In this document: positions 46,691 to 55,835 of the stretch, in pieces | Position numbering within the stretch: the stretch's first letter is position 1 | Layout: every line of letters starts with the position of its first letter | DNA from: Arenicola marina | Lineage: Eukaryota; Annelida; Polychaeta; Arenicolidae | Length of the DNA: 64,000 bases | Assembly (NCBI GenBank): GCA_964019135.1 | Contig: OZ025257.1 | Location: 13,419,971-13,483,970, forward strand | Direction: 5' to 3' | Program-made: the position numbers and the translations under genes | Notes under the pieces: generated by a model | Databases searched by the model: none | What the model was told of the DNA's origin: nothing | Seen by the model: the letters and a program-made list of their open reading frames with translations, nothing else

Positions 46691-48489
46691 GACAACGTGC
46701 GCACCGCAGGCTCTATTTTGAGCAATGTGCAATGAGCAATTAACCGATATTAACAAAATTACAGGTAACACCGTCGTTTGTGCCGATGACGTGAGGATCG
46801 CGTCGTGTAACGCATCTTCCGCCCGCCAATTTAATGCCATATTAGAGTTTAAGTGAACATGACTTTTTTTTCTCAAGAGCGATTGCTTGACTCATTATGA
46901 ATGGCGCTACGAATTTTACTTTTTATCTAATAATACGTCATCGTGACGCGACATGACGTCATTTGACGTTTGCAAAAATGCTTAAGATGGCTTCTATTTC
47001 TTTAATATACCTACGTATCAACTCGTTCTATGACAGCTATTGCCAAAGTGGCTGAAAATAAAGCAAACCCAACATGTCGTAGGAGCACGTTAGCTATGAC
47101 GTCATTTTTGACGCATACTTATCCCCTGCGCCAAACAAGTTACACACGGCATAAACTGTCCCTGAACACGACCTGCAACGTCAAGTAACCCGAAAGTCGC
47201 CATACCTTGTAATAGCTGAGTAATAGCCTACGTAAGATATGTGACGTCATGACGTCATGGTGACGTTATGACGTGACGCACGACAACGTCCAAGCGGCAA
47301 TATGCCAAGCCTTACTGCCACAACTTATTCGATTAAAGAGCTAGCCGATAGTAAGATTAGTCCTTCAGCTATGGCTTGGCGAAATGGTCAAAAATTGCCT
47401 TAGCTTATCATTGCGGAAACACGGAGACCGACGACAAGAACAAAGAACACTGTAAGCGAAGTGATATAGCAACTAATTTGTTTCTTTCACTATTTTTCTG
47501 ACAATCAATGTTCCCTACCATTTGACGCAAACGTCACAGCTCTAGCTTGTTTTTCTGATTTTTGACGATTTTTTCAAGATGGACACAATCTCCATTCACT
47601 CATCATTGGCGGCCCCGCAAAGGTGTCGTCCCACTTCGGAGCGCTCTAGCACCATAACTAGACAACCTCCGCCTAATTAAAGCACTAAGTGATCTGAAGA
47701 TGCTTATTGGCAACTAGTTGGCGAAAAGAATGCAATTTTAGCATTTGTATTTGATTTCTGACGATTTTTCTTTAAATGGCAGGAATCTGTATGTTTATCA
47801 TTAGGCCAGTGGCTTCGTTGCCATGGAAACAAAAAGTAATACAGAGATCGCCGTGTTTTTCTTATAAATTGCTTTAAGGTGATATTACCTCACTGTGTGG
47901 CGAAGGAGATTGAAATAGCTTGAGCGGAAGTAGGTCATATTCGATCAAGTTCATTTTTCCCCATAGGATCCAATGTTAAACGATTTCGACTATATACCGA
48001 AAAGTAATAATGCTATGTCACCATGTTCACAGATTATGACTCAGCTTAGCATTATCCATCCACAGCTGCAAGTATTGAGCGATGGCTTGAATAGGACGCC
48101 CGTGGGAGCCGCTGCCAATGCCAAAAAGCCGCATCTTTCACCATTGGCCAAATTTCGAAAAAATCCTGTGACATCACTTTCTTCTCCAATTGCATATGAT
48201 AAGCACTGTTGCTACTAGGTATCATGTTTAACTAAGACAAAAATCCCCGTGTTGTTTGCTGGAGGCACTTGCGACATACGCGACAAAACATTTTTTCCCA
48301 GCCTAAAGATACAGCCCTTTTAACATGGGAAGTCCCATAGAGAAATTCCCCCGGCCCTGGAACCGGAAGTAAGATAGGAAGGTATTGTTTTTAGTTTGTA
48401 GCAATACGAGGAACTACTTTTCCTACAATATAATGCTACTCTCGCATTTTTGTGATTTTTTTCTGATTTTTGATGATTTTTTGTAAGTA

Positions 48490-48520
48490 CCGAAAGTGAC
48501 GTCATCGTGACGTCACGTGA
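48490..48520. promoter_or_regulatory. Double TGACGTCA palindrome (CRE-like), family Z conserved block
   Basis: TGACGTCA at 48497-48504 and 48508-48515, starts 11 bp apart, then ACGTGACG. The identical arrangement occurs at 11702/11713, 39613/39624, 55326/55337 and 59756/59767. TGACGTCA is the consensus binding site of CREB/ATF proteins. Whether it is bound here is inference. Confidence 0.7.
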
Positions 48521-49065
48521 CGTATGAGAAAACTCTAAGATTCAACACAAGTCATCACAATTCATGTTTCTATGACATATTTAAACATAATAGCGATAGC
48601 TTGATGGCAAATGTGCCAAAAAGCGAAAAAACTGACAGAGGTCATTTAGTGCGTTTTCCGCAAAACCTATGATCTCGTTTTCCTCGAAAATGAGTATTAC
48701 GCATCAAAAAGTGAACAATATCCAAAAACTGCACCTAAAAGAGGGGCACATTCTGAAACTAATTCGAGATCTCTAGCTTTAATATTAACGGAGATATAAG
48801 CGTTTATAGTTATTTTTTCAAAAAATCGCTGTGACCTTGACCTTTGACCTTTCGACCTGCGTGACGAGAATGTTGTAGCCCTATTAGCTGCCTATAAGAT
48901 GTTAAAGATTGCGAAACGATACATGTAGCAGTTAGGCCACAAAGAGACTTCCCGTTTTCGAGTGGGACAGACATACATTCATACATACACACAAACACGA
49001 CCAACCGACATATTCCGAAAATTTCAATTTTCGTCATAACAAACATACAAACACGACCGACCGAC

Positions 49066-49096
49066 ATATGACGAAAATTGAAAATTTTCGTCATAA
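49066..49096. repeat. Terminal hairpin of family Z copy A
   Basis: TATGACGAAAATT and its exact complement around a 2-3 base centre form a 13 bp stem, preceded by CGACCGACCGACA. A diverged neighbour with the opposite halves lies at about 49012-49042. The same hairpin with the same lead-in lies at about 60266-60296 and 62670-62700. Confidence 0.85.
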
Positions 49097-49129
49097 TAAA
49101 TCAGTTAATACATGATATTCAGTACGGTT

Positions 49130-49570
49130 TGAGGGCAAAACGCTCATTAGAATTAGCCACCCTTGAGGAACTTGCTGATCGTACTTATTGATCCCACTGG
49201 TTGATCGCAGAAGATTAGACCTGAGTGCCAATCAAGATATTTCTAGAACTTTCCAAAGCATTTCACACGATTATTCACAGTATTCTATTGAAACCATTAT
49301 ACGGCCATGAGGTTGCCAGTCAAGCATGTTCGCTTTTAGACAGTTATTTAAAAGATTGTAAATAGTATGTCAATGTTGATAATAGTGACGCACAGCTTTC
49401 ATTTGTAACACCAGGGGTTACACAGGGTTCCATAAAGTGTCCCTTTCTGTTTATGACATAAAGTAATGATATAACCAACAACCCCCTTAAATTAATCATT
49501 GATTCAGACGACTCCAGTACATTAAGTACGTTGACACACGGTACGATACATCATACATTTCTGGTGGAAA
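49130..49570 (+). pseudogene. Reverse transcriptase remnant in left arm of large inverted repeat
   Basis: Plus-strand reading in shifting frames gives QYGLRAKRSLELATLE, FIDLSKAF-like (damaged), HSILLKPLYGHEV..SLLDSYLKD, then VTPGVTQGSIKCPFLF and DDSSTLSTL, the RT order QYGFR, DLSKAFDTI, YLxxRxQ, GVPQGSxLGPLLF, DD. It is a LINE RT with many stops. A less complete copy in reverse orientation lies at 53790-54085. Confidence 0.7.
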
Positions 49571-50300
49571 TTGGAAGTACGAAACGGATCAGTGACTTAA
49601 ACAAATTTAAATCGGTCTGGTTAGAATGTCAAAGTACATTAAACTTCATCTCAGTCATCGTGCAATAATTATTTTCTATTTTATCTTATAATACATCATA
49701 AGTTTGAGGTTGTTCTTGCATGTAGGTGCCAACGCATATTTTGGCAGAGCTCAGGTATTACCCACACCTTCCATGTAATACGATTTTGTGGGCACTAACT
49801 GTAATCTCAGATGGATTAAGAGTTGAATCGGAAACTAAAAGTTTGCTTGAATGACAAATAGAAACGAGGATATTTTAACAACTCCTCTGTAATAAATATC
49901 AACTAGTATAATGCGCGAGAAATGTGACATTTTATGGAGATATTGAACCGATTGTTACGTAACGACGGAGCATGTGATAATTATTGAAGCACGAGGCGCT
50001 ATATCCGCTCTTACCCAGTGGCCATTCCAACACGCGATAACTCCGCACACCGTGATAATAACTCCCAACAATACGGCCTTCTTGACGGCCGGAGGAAAGC
50101 GACAGCGCGTGAGATACATCGTCGGACCAGACAACACTACCTGTAGTGGTACGTGTCCTGTAAGTATTCAGGTAGAAATGGGGATCATGGTGAACCTTGT
50201 CTTGTCTGGCCACTTACCCACACCCGTCTCTGTCATCCCATACCAACCCCCTGAAGTGAACCTCTTGAGAACTGATTGGCTTATCGCAGCGTTGACGTAG
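49220..50300 (+). repeat. Left arm of a 4.9 kb inverted repeat
   Basis: Matches the complement of about 52990-54085. Shared blocks from outside in: ACGATTATTCACAGTATTCT, TGTTCGCTTTTAGNCAGTT, AAAAGATTGTAAA, TTGATAATAGTGAC, GACGACTCCAGTA, GAAATTGGAAGTACG, TCGGAAACTNAAAG, GATATAGCGCC, TATCACGGTGTGCGGAGTT, TGAATACTTACAGGACACGT (complement), and TGAACCTCTTGAGA. Divergence is visible but modest, with several indels. Confidence 0.88.
50015..50157 (-). CDS. Candidate first coding exon encoding a signal anchor
   Basis: On the minus strand the segment is preceded by CTGAATACTTACAG (acceptor) and followed by GTAAGAGCGG (donor). Between them an ATG at 50119, with A at -3, opens 35 codons that end exactly at the donor (phase 0). 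The peptide has a short basic N terminus (Arg, Arg, then Lys-Lys), followed by a hydrophobic stretch AVLLGVIITVCGVIACW: the layout of a type II membrane anchor as in Golgi glycosyltransferases or sulfotransferases. Further exons on the minus strand below 50015 were not found; the next 900 bp hold an RT remnant. It may be the orphan exon of a duplicated gene or part of a long-intron gene. An open frame of 108 codons on the opposite strand also crosses the segment and cannot be formally excluded. Confidence 0.45.
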
Positions 50301-50330
50301 AACGCTGCATGGCACGGTGTCGACAAGTTA

Positions 50331-51340
50331 CAACCAGGGACAGTCAGTAATATACAGGGACAGCCAGGGACGGCCAGGGAAGGCTAGGGACAGCCTGGGA
50401 GAGCAATGGACAGTCAGAGACGACCAGGAATGGCTAGGGGCAGTCAGGGACAGCCACTGACAGTCAGGGACGGCCAGGGATGGCCAGAGACAGCCATGGG
50501 CAGGCACAGACAGTCATGGACGGTCACAGGGCGGCCAAGAATGACCAGTTACAGCAACGGACAGCTAGGGATGGCCAGGGACAGCCAGAGACAGCCAGAG
50601 ACAGTCAGGGCCTGCCAGGGACGGCCATGGACAGTCAGGGATGGCTAGGGACAGCCAGGGACGGCCATGGACAGTCAGGGACAACCAGGGCTGGCCAGAG
50701 ATGGCCAGGGACAGCCATGAGCAGTCAGGGATGGCTAGGGACAGCCATGGACAGTGAAGGATTGCTAGGGACAGCCAGAGACAGTCAGGGATGGTTAGGG
50801 CCAGCCAAGGACGGCCATTGACAGTCAGGAACAGCCAGGGACAGTCAGGGATGGCTAGGGATGGCCAACGATGGCCCATGACAGCCATGGGCGGTCAGGG
50901 ACAGCCCAGGCGGTCAGAGACGGCCAAGGGTGACCAATATTTCCTTGGTGCTGCTCGCTAGACATGTCCCGCTCACCCTCGTGTAGCCATTGTTCCTTGG
51001 GGACGGCCATGGACAGTCAGGGACAACCAGGGCTGGCCAGAGATGGCCAGGGACAGCCATGAGCAGTCAGGGATGGCTAGGGACAGCCATGGACAGTGAA
51101 GGATTGCTAGGGACACCCAGAGACAGTCAGGGATGGTTAGGGCCAGCCAAGGACGGCCATTGACAGTCAGGAACAGCCAGGAACAGCCAGGGACAGCTAG
51201 GGATGGCCAACGATGGCCCATGACAGCCATGGGCGATCAGGGACAGCCCAGGCGGTCAGAGACGGCCAAGGGTGACCAATATTTCCTTGGTGCTGCTCGC
51301 TAGACATGTCCCGCTCACCCTCGTGTAGCCATTGTTCCTT
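50331..51340 (+). repeat. Minisatellite of 10 bp GACAGCCAGG units with a 342 bp higher-order duplication
   Basis: Alternating GACAGCCAGG, GACGGCCAGG, GATGGCTAGG and GACAGTCAGG units. A block beginning ACGGCCATGGACAGTCAGGG lies at 50661 and again at 51003, and the unique tail TTCCTTGGTGCTGCTCGC at 50941 and 51283, giving an offset of 342 bp for both. Frames of 80-113 codons inside are period artefacts. Confidence 0.95.
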
Positions 51341-51344
51341 GCAT

Positions 51345-51556
51345 CCAGATATCAGAGGAAGGAATGTTGGTGTTTTAGGCCACTTTTGTGCACATACAGG
51401 CTAAATTGGGCCAAGGAACCTCCCGAGACGATGAAGGATGAAGGAATGAAACATGCCCCAGATTAGGTGCCCGAGCCCGGATTCGAACCCAGGACCTATT
51501 GATCTGCGGTCTAGTGCGCTAACCACTACACCAGGGAGGCCCCCCCAGATATCAGA
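51345..51556 (-). mobile_element. Complete tRNA-derived SINE, 188 bp, with 12 bp target-site duplication
   Basis: CCAGATATCAGA at 51345-51356 is repeated exactly at 51545-51556. The insert between them, read on the minus strand, starts with a run of G and CCTCCC, then a pol III A-box TGGTGTAGTGG (51523-51533) and B-box GGTTCGAATCC (51479-51489), so the first about 75 bases are a tRNA-like head. The T-stem has a mismatch, and no functional tRNA is expected. A tRNA-unrelated body and a CATTCCTTCATCCTTCATC-type stretch follow. The element sits exactly at the edge of the minisatellite. The perfect duplication indicates a recent insertion. Confidence 0.88.
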
Positions 51557-51649
51557 TATATGGTTTGTGGAAGATATGTTCGATGAGAAAGGAAATGTAT
51601 ATAAGTTTGAGAATAGAAGGTTATTATCTCATATCGTCGAATAACCAAA

Positions 51650-51780
51650 ATCTTTCGTACACTACGTTCGGCTATTGTCGTGCTGCCTACTACTGAGGCC
51701 AGCCCAATCAGCCGGTGAAGGATTCGAATCCCACCTATGCAATTGTCACTGCTGGGGCAGTGTAAAGATCGGTATATCCT
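51650..51780 (+). repeat. Possible second SINE fragment
   Basis: GGATTCGAATCCC at 51720-51732 is a B-box-like palindrome, followed by CACCTATGC. No A-box or target duplication is convincing. Confidence 0.35.
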
Positions 51781-51814
51781 TGCGGTAACCCGAATACGCA
51801 CATTTCCATTGCCA

Positions 51815-52625
51815 CGCACATTGGCAACCCTTCCACATTGGTAAGCCTTCCACAATGGTAAGCCTTCCACACTGGCAAGCCTTCCACATTGGTAAGCCTT
51901 CCACACTGGTGAGCCTGCCACACTGGTAAGCCACCCACACTGGTAAGCCACCCACACGGGCAAGCCTAACACACTGGTAAGCCACACACACTGGTAAGCC
52001 ACCCACACTGGCAAGCCTTCTACACTGGCAAGCCTTCCACACTGGCAAGCCTTCCACACTGGTAAGCCATCCACACTGGTAAGCCACCCACACTGGCAAG
52101 CCTTCCACACTGGTAAGCCACCCACACTGGTAAGCCACCCACACTGGCAAGCCTTCTACATTGGCAAGCCTTCCACACTGGTAAGCCACCCACACTGGCA
52201 AGCCCTCCACACTGGCAAGCCTTCCACACTGGTAAGCCTTCCACACTGGTAAGCCACCCACACTGGCAAGCCCTCCACACTGGCAAGCCTTCTACACTCA
52301 TAAGCCTTCAACACTGGTAGGCCTTTCACACTGGTAAGCCACCCACACTGGCACGCCCTCCACACTGGCAAGCCTTCCACACTGGTAAGCCTTCTAAACT
52401 GGTAAGCCTTCCACATTGCTAAGCCTTCCACACTGATAAGCCTTCCACATTGGTAAGCCTTTCACACTGGTTAGCCTTCCACATGGGTAAGCCTTTCACA
52501 CTGGTAAGCCTTCTACACTGGTAAGCCTTCTACACTGGTAAGCCTTCCACAGTGGTAAGCCTTCCACATAGGTAAGCCTCCCACACTAGTAGGCCTTCCA
52601 CATTGGCAAGCCTTCCACATCGCAA
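51815..52625 (+). repeat. Minisatellite of 17 bp CCTTCCACACTGGTAAG units
   Basis: About 48 copies; the common variant is CCACCCACACTGGTAAG. Variation is in CCTTCC vs CCACCC and GGTAAG vs GGCAAG. The period (17) is not a multiple of three, so it creates open frames of up to 199 codons with a 17-residue period on the minus strand; these look like Cys/Trp-rich proteins but are artefacts. Confidence 0.96.
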
Positions 52626-52985
52626 TACTTGACAGCCTGTCCCTCAAGCGTTCTCAGCTAAACCTTTGGCTCCTGAAAAACGTGCTCGAAGTCACACCTG
52701 TGTCTCAAGTGTTGCAAATACACCAGTGCCTAGTCCGTTCTTTTAGATTTACATACTTGTGGGTTACTTGAATAATGAGGGAAAAACAGTGCGTTTACTT
52801 GACAACGAACAGTTGGTCGCATGTCAATTTATTGCTCCTTATTGCAGGCCCGTAAAACTTGTTTGGCTTTCGAAAAAACGGAATGACGTAACCGGAGGCA
52901 AGTAAGAGTAAATATATGACCTCTTGTTGGTCTGAAATGTCCCGCAGGTAAAAAGTTAGATATTAAAACTTAGATCATCCTGAGT
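52625..52985. other. Unassigned single-copy DNA in the inverted-repeat centre
   Basis: No ORF or repeat recognised. Confidence 0.4.
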
Positions 52986-53180
52986 GTCCCTCGTTGTGAC
53001 TGCATGGCCGTCCTGGCCACGCTGTGGGGAGCGAATAGGTCCCTCTCAAGAGGTCCACTTCAAAGGGCGGGTGGGTGGGAGGGAGGGAGACGGGTGTGGG
53101 GGGTGGGGGAAGAAAATGAGCGTGGGGGCGAGGCAAGGCAATGTTCATCATGATCCCCATGTCTACCTGAATACTTACAG

Positions 53181-53323
53181 GACACGTACCACTACAGGTA
53201 GTGTTGTCTGGACTGGTGATGTATTCCATAAGCTGTCGCTTTCCTCATGCCGCCAAGTGAGCCAAATTGTTGGGAGTTTTTATCACGGTGTGCGGAGTTC
53301 TCGTGTGCTTCTATGGCCACTGA
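53181..53323 (+). pseudogene. Inverted copy of the signal-anchor exon with a premature stop
   Basis: Preceded by CTGAATACTTACAG and followed by GTAAGAGCGG exactly as in the left-arm exon. The ATG at 53219 opens the same 105-base segment, but codon 14 is TGA (53258-53260). Beyond it the frame keeps the hydrophobic run (LLGVFITVCGVLVCFYG) and the last codon before the donor is TGA where the other copy has TGG. Splice borders and length are conserved while the frame is broken, so this is the degraded member of the pair. Confidence 0.6.
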
Positions 53324-53789
53324 GTAAGAGCGGATATAGCGCCCCTAGCTGCCTCGTCTTCACTCGTGCTTTAATAATTTGTGCATGCGCAGTCCTTACG
53401 TAACGATGGCGTGCAATGGTTTCAATATATCGACCCACCACATGCCGCGTTGCACTATTTGATATTTGCTACAGTGGAAAATACTATTCGCCACCAAATA
53501 AAACTTTCAGTTTCCGATTCAAACTTTTTGTCCACCTTAGATGAGAGTTAGTGCCCACAAAATGCAGTAATATATTACATGGAAGGCGTGAGTAATACTT
53601 GAGCTATGCCAAAACATGCGTTTGCCCTTACATGCAAGAACGCATGATGTATTATAGGTAATATAGATAACAATTACACGATGACGGAGATGAATTTCAT
53701 GCACGTTGACATTCCAACCAGACTGATGTAAGTTTGTTTAAATTATTGATCCGTTCCGTACTTCCAATTTCCATCAACAATTTGTCAAC

Positions 53790-54085
53790 GCATTTAATAT
53801 ACTGGAGTCGTCTGCATAAAAAAATATTCATTTTAGGAGGTTGCTGGCTATATCATTACATATATTATAAAGAGAATGGGACATATTATGAAACCATGTG
53901 GAACGCCTGATGTTAACGAAAAGTTTGAGTCACTATTATCAACAAGGACAGATTGTTTACAATCTTTTAAATGACTGGCTAAAAGCGAACATGGTTCACT
54001 AGCAGCCCCATAGCAGTCTAATGTTTACAATAGAATACTGTGAATAATCGTATCAAATGTTTTTGGAGAGATCAAGAAATATATT
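53790..54085 (-). pseudogene. Reverse transcriptase remnant in right arm
   Basis: Complement of the RT remnant at 49260-49560: the minus strand reads HVRF/LSHLKDCKQSVLVDNSDSNF, a GVPHGFI variant of the PQG motif, and DDSSILNAL. It carries several stops. Confidence 0.6.
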
Positions 54086-54179
54086 GAACTTAAATAAATT
54101 TAACTTACAGACAGGTGTATCGAGAAGTTGCCGTCGGCTTCAACCCATCAATGACGCTTTCTATAATGTGCCAAGGCCA

Positions 54180-54830
54180 CCTATATAATGTTATGTAGCC
54201 ATGATAGTGAAGGCAGGGCAGAAAATAATTGGGCATCACAAGTGAAGAATTGGCTTTTTAAATAGGGATTTGGTTTTGTCTGGTTGGGGACCATCTGTAC
54301 TTCACGAGGGAATTTACGCAGATATTAATGTTTTATGGCAAAATTGGTATGTAAATGCTTGTGAAAATATTAAACTACCATGTGAATATTGTCTGTATAA
54401 GACCCTTTTAAACCCAGAGAGATATCTGTCGGTGGTAACGAGTGCAAGGTTAAGAAAGGAGCAAAACTGGTAGTAGCGGGAAACTTATGATTGAGAGAGG
54501 CAGACAAATTAATATACCCCGAAAGATTGTGCCCATTTTGCATGGACGAAATTGAAACCCAATTTCACTTCTTGTTCAAGTGTCAGCTTTATACAGATAT
54601 CTGGGAGAAATATGTCAATAGTAGCATTTACAAATACCCATCAAAAGAAAATGTTATCCGACTTATGTGCACAACTGACGAGAACAGTCTATACCGAATC
54701 TGAAAGTTTATAGTTGCCGCATTTAGCAAGAGGGAACAGCAGGGGTTTGAATGATGTGGCAGAGTTAATTACTGTATTGGATCGTTGTGTTTGTGTCTAT
54801 ATGATTTGAACGGAATAATTCAACTTTTTA
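54180..54830 (+). pseudogene. LINE C-terminal remnant with zinc-knuckle motif
   Basis: Frames 54270-54473 and 54491-54703 adjoin with a shift. The first has LNPERYLSVVTSARLRKEQNW; the second has KLIYPERLCPFCMDEIETQFHFLFKCQLYTDIW, i.e. ERLCPFC-x4-E-x4-HFLFKC-x2-Y, the post-RT zinc knuckle of a widespread animal LINE group. The 5' parts are missing and the region abuts the large inverted repeat. Confidence 0.75.
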
Positions 54831-54989
54831 TAATTTTATAATAAGTAAGGAATAAACATGCATACTCATCACAGATTTGTGAGAATTCACCGGGATATCT
54901 CATCGGTTTATGTATACTGCGCAGGCTAGATAAAATGAATTTTATTGACATTTAACTTTTAAAAGTACATATTCATGTACTAATCAGAC

Positions 54990-55835
54990 CATAACATATA
55001 TGCGAGCGCTCTAGCGGCCAAACTAAGCGTCCTAGGGCAAATCTGGTGAGATTTACCATAGATAAGCCGCCATCTCTCTCTCGCTTCATGCCAAATCTGG
55101 GTTCCCTAGCTCAATTAGTAACCGAGTCATGGCCCTTTGAACGTCGAAACGCCACAAAAGTCCCATAGAGAAATGCCGTCGGCCCTGGAACCGGAAGTAA
55201 GATAGGAACGTGTCGTTTTTAATTTGTCGCTATAAGGGAAACCTCGTTTCCTACAAAATGACGCTAGTCCCGCATTTTTAGGATTTTTTTCAGATTTTTG
55301 ACGATTTTTGGTAAGTACCAAAAGTGACGTCATCGTGACGTCACGTGACGCATCAAAACACTCTAAGATTCGACACAAATCATCTCAGTTCATATTTCTA
55401 TGACATATTAGAACGTTACAGCGATAACTTGAAGGTAAATGGGTCATCAGGCGAAAACACTGACAGAGGTCATTTAGTGCGTTTTCCTCAAAACTTCTGA
55501 GCTCATATTATTCGAAAATGAATATACGCATCAAAAAGTGAACAATACATGAAAACTGCGCCCTAATTAGTAGCACATTCTGAAACTTACCAGAGATCTC
55601 TAACTTTAATATTAACGGAGATATAAGCGTGTTCAATGATTTTTGTCAAAACATCGCTGTGACCTTGACCTTTGACCTTTCAATCTGCGTGATGAGTATA
55701 TCGTAGCCCTATCGCCAAGCTATCAGGCACAAACTAATGCGAATTAATGTATACGGTTGTTAGGACGCAATGAGACTTGCAATTCTCGAGTGAGACAGAC
55801 ATACACGCCTTTTGGACGGGAAGACCGACAAAGAA
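54990..55835 (+). repeat. Dispersed repeat family Z, short copy preceding copy B
   Basis: 55008-55150 matches 60485-60640; 55150-55700 matches the last part of the Z body (AGTCCCATAGAGAAATGCCG, GGAACCGGAAGTAAGATAGG, double palindrome at 55326/55337, CTTTAATATTAACGGAGATA, GACCTTGACCTTTGACC). The central Z body is deleted. It is followed by the start module of copy B at 55836, so the copies are arranged head to tail. Confidence 0.85.

Larger units (their letters stand above)
44240..49100 (+). repeat. Dispersed repeat family Z, long copy A (about 4.85 kb)
   Basis: Corresponds along nearly its whole length to 55836-60296. Order: start module (AACAAGAAGTCAGTGAG, CACTGATGATGACGAAAATC), a head segment (44330-44800), a 20 bp array (about 45100-46010), a 22-30 bp array (46010-46690), then the TGACGTCA-rich body (46860-48850), and a terminal hairpin (49066-49096). 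The minus frames at 44501-44972 recur in copy B because the DNA is repeated; they lack a domain and cross a G run, so they are not called genes. The copies are the same orientation and about 11.6 kb apart. Confidence 0.9.
52990..54085 (-). repeat. Right arm of the 4.9 kb inverted repeat
   Basis: Inverse complement of 49220-50300. Compared with the left arm it has a GC-rich insertion or divergence at about 53060-53110 (G-rich, CACACCC on the other strand), an extra segment near 53345, and lacks about 20 bp at several places. Confidence 0.88.

Noticed and set aside
48320-48505. Lys/Ser-rich minus frame that recurs at 39556, 55127 and 59579
   Set aside because: Lies over the family Z double palindrome in every copy; length and frame ends vary between copies and no domain is present.
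50160-50165. Plus-strand splice donor GTAAGT after the plus frame at 49974-50300
   Set aside because: Not fully excluded, but no acceptor or coherent plus-strand peptide was found, while the minus-strand reading has both splice sites, a start and an anchor.
50406-51230. Frames of 80-113 codons in the GACAGCCAGG array
   Set aside because: Open in several phases and on both strands because the short unit lacks stops; no unique sequence.
51479-51544. A tRNA gene on the minus strand
   Set aside because: A and B boxes are good but the T-stem and anticodon stem do not close, and the head belongs to a 188 bp insert with target duplication, so it is a SINE.
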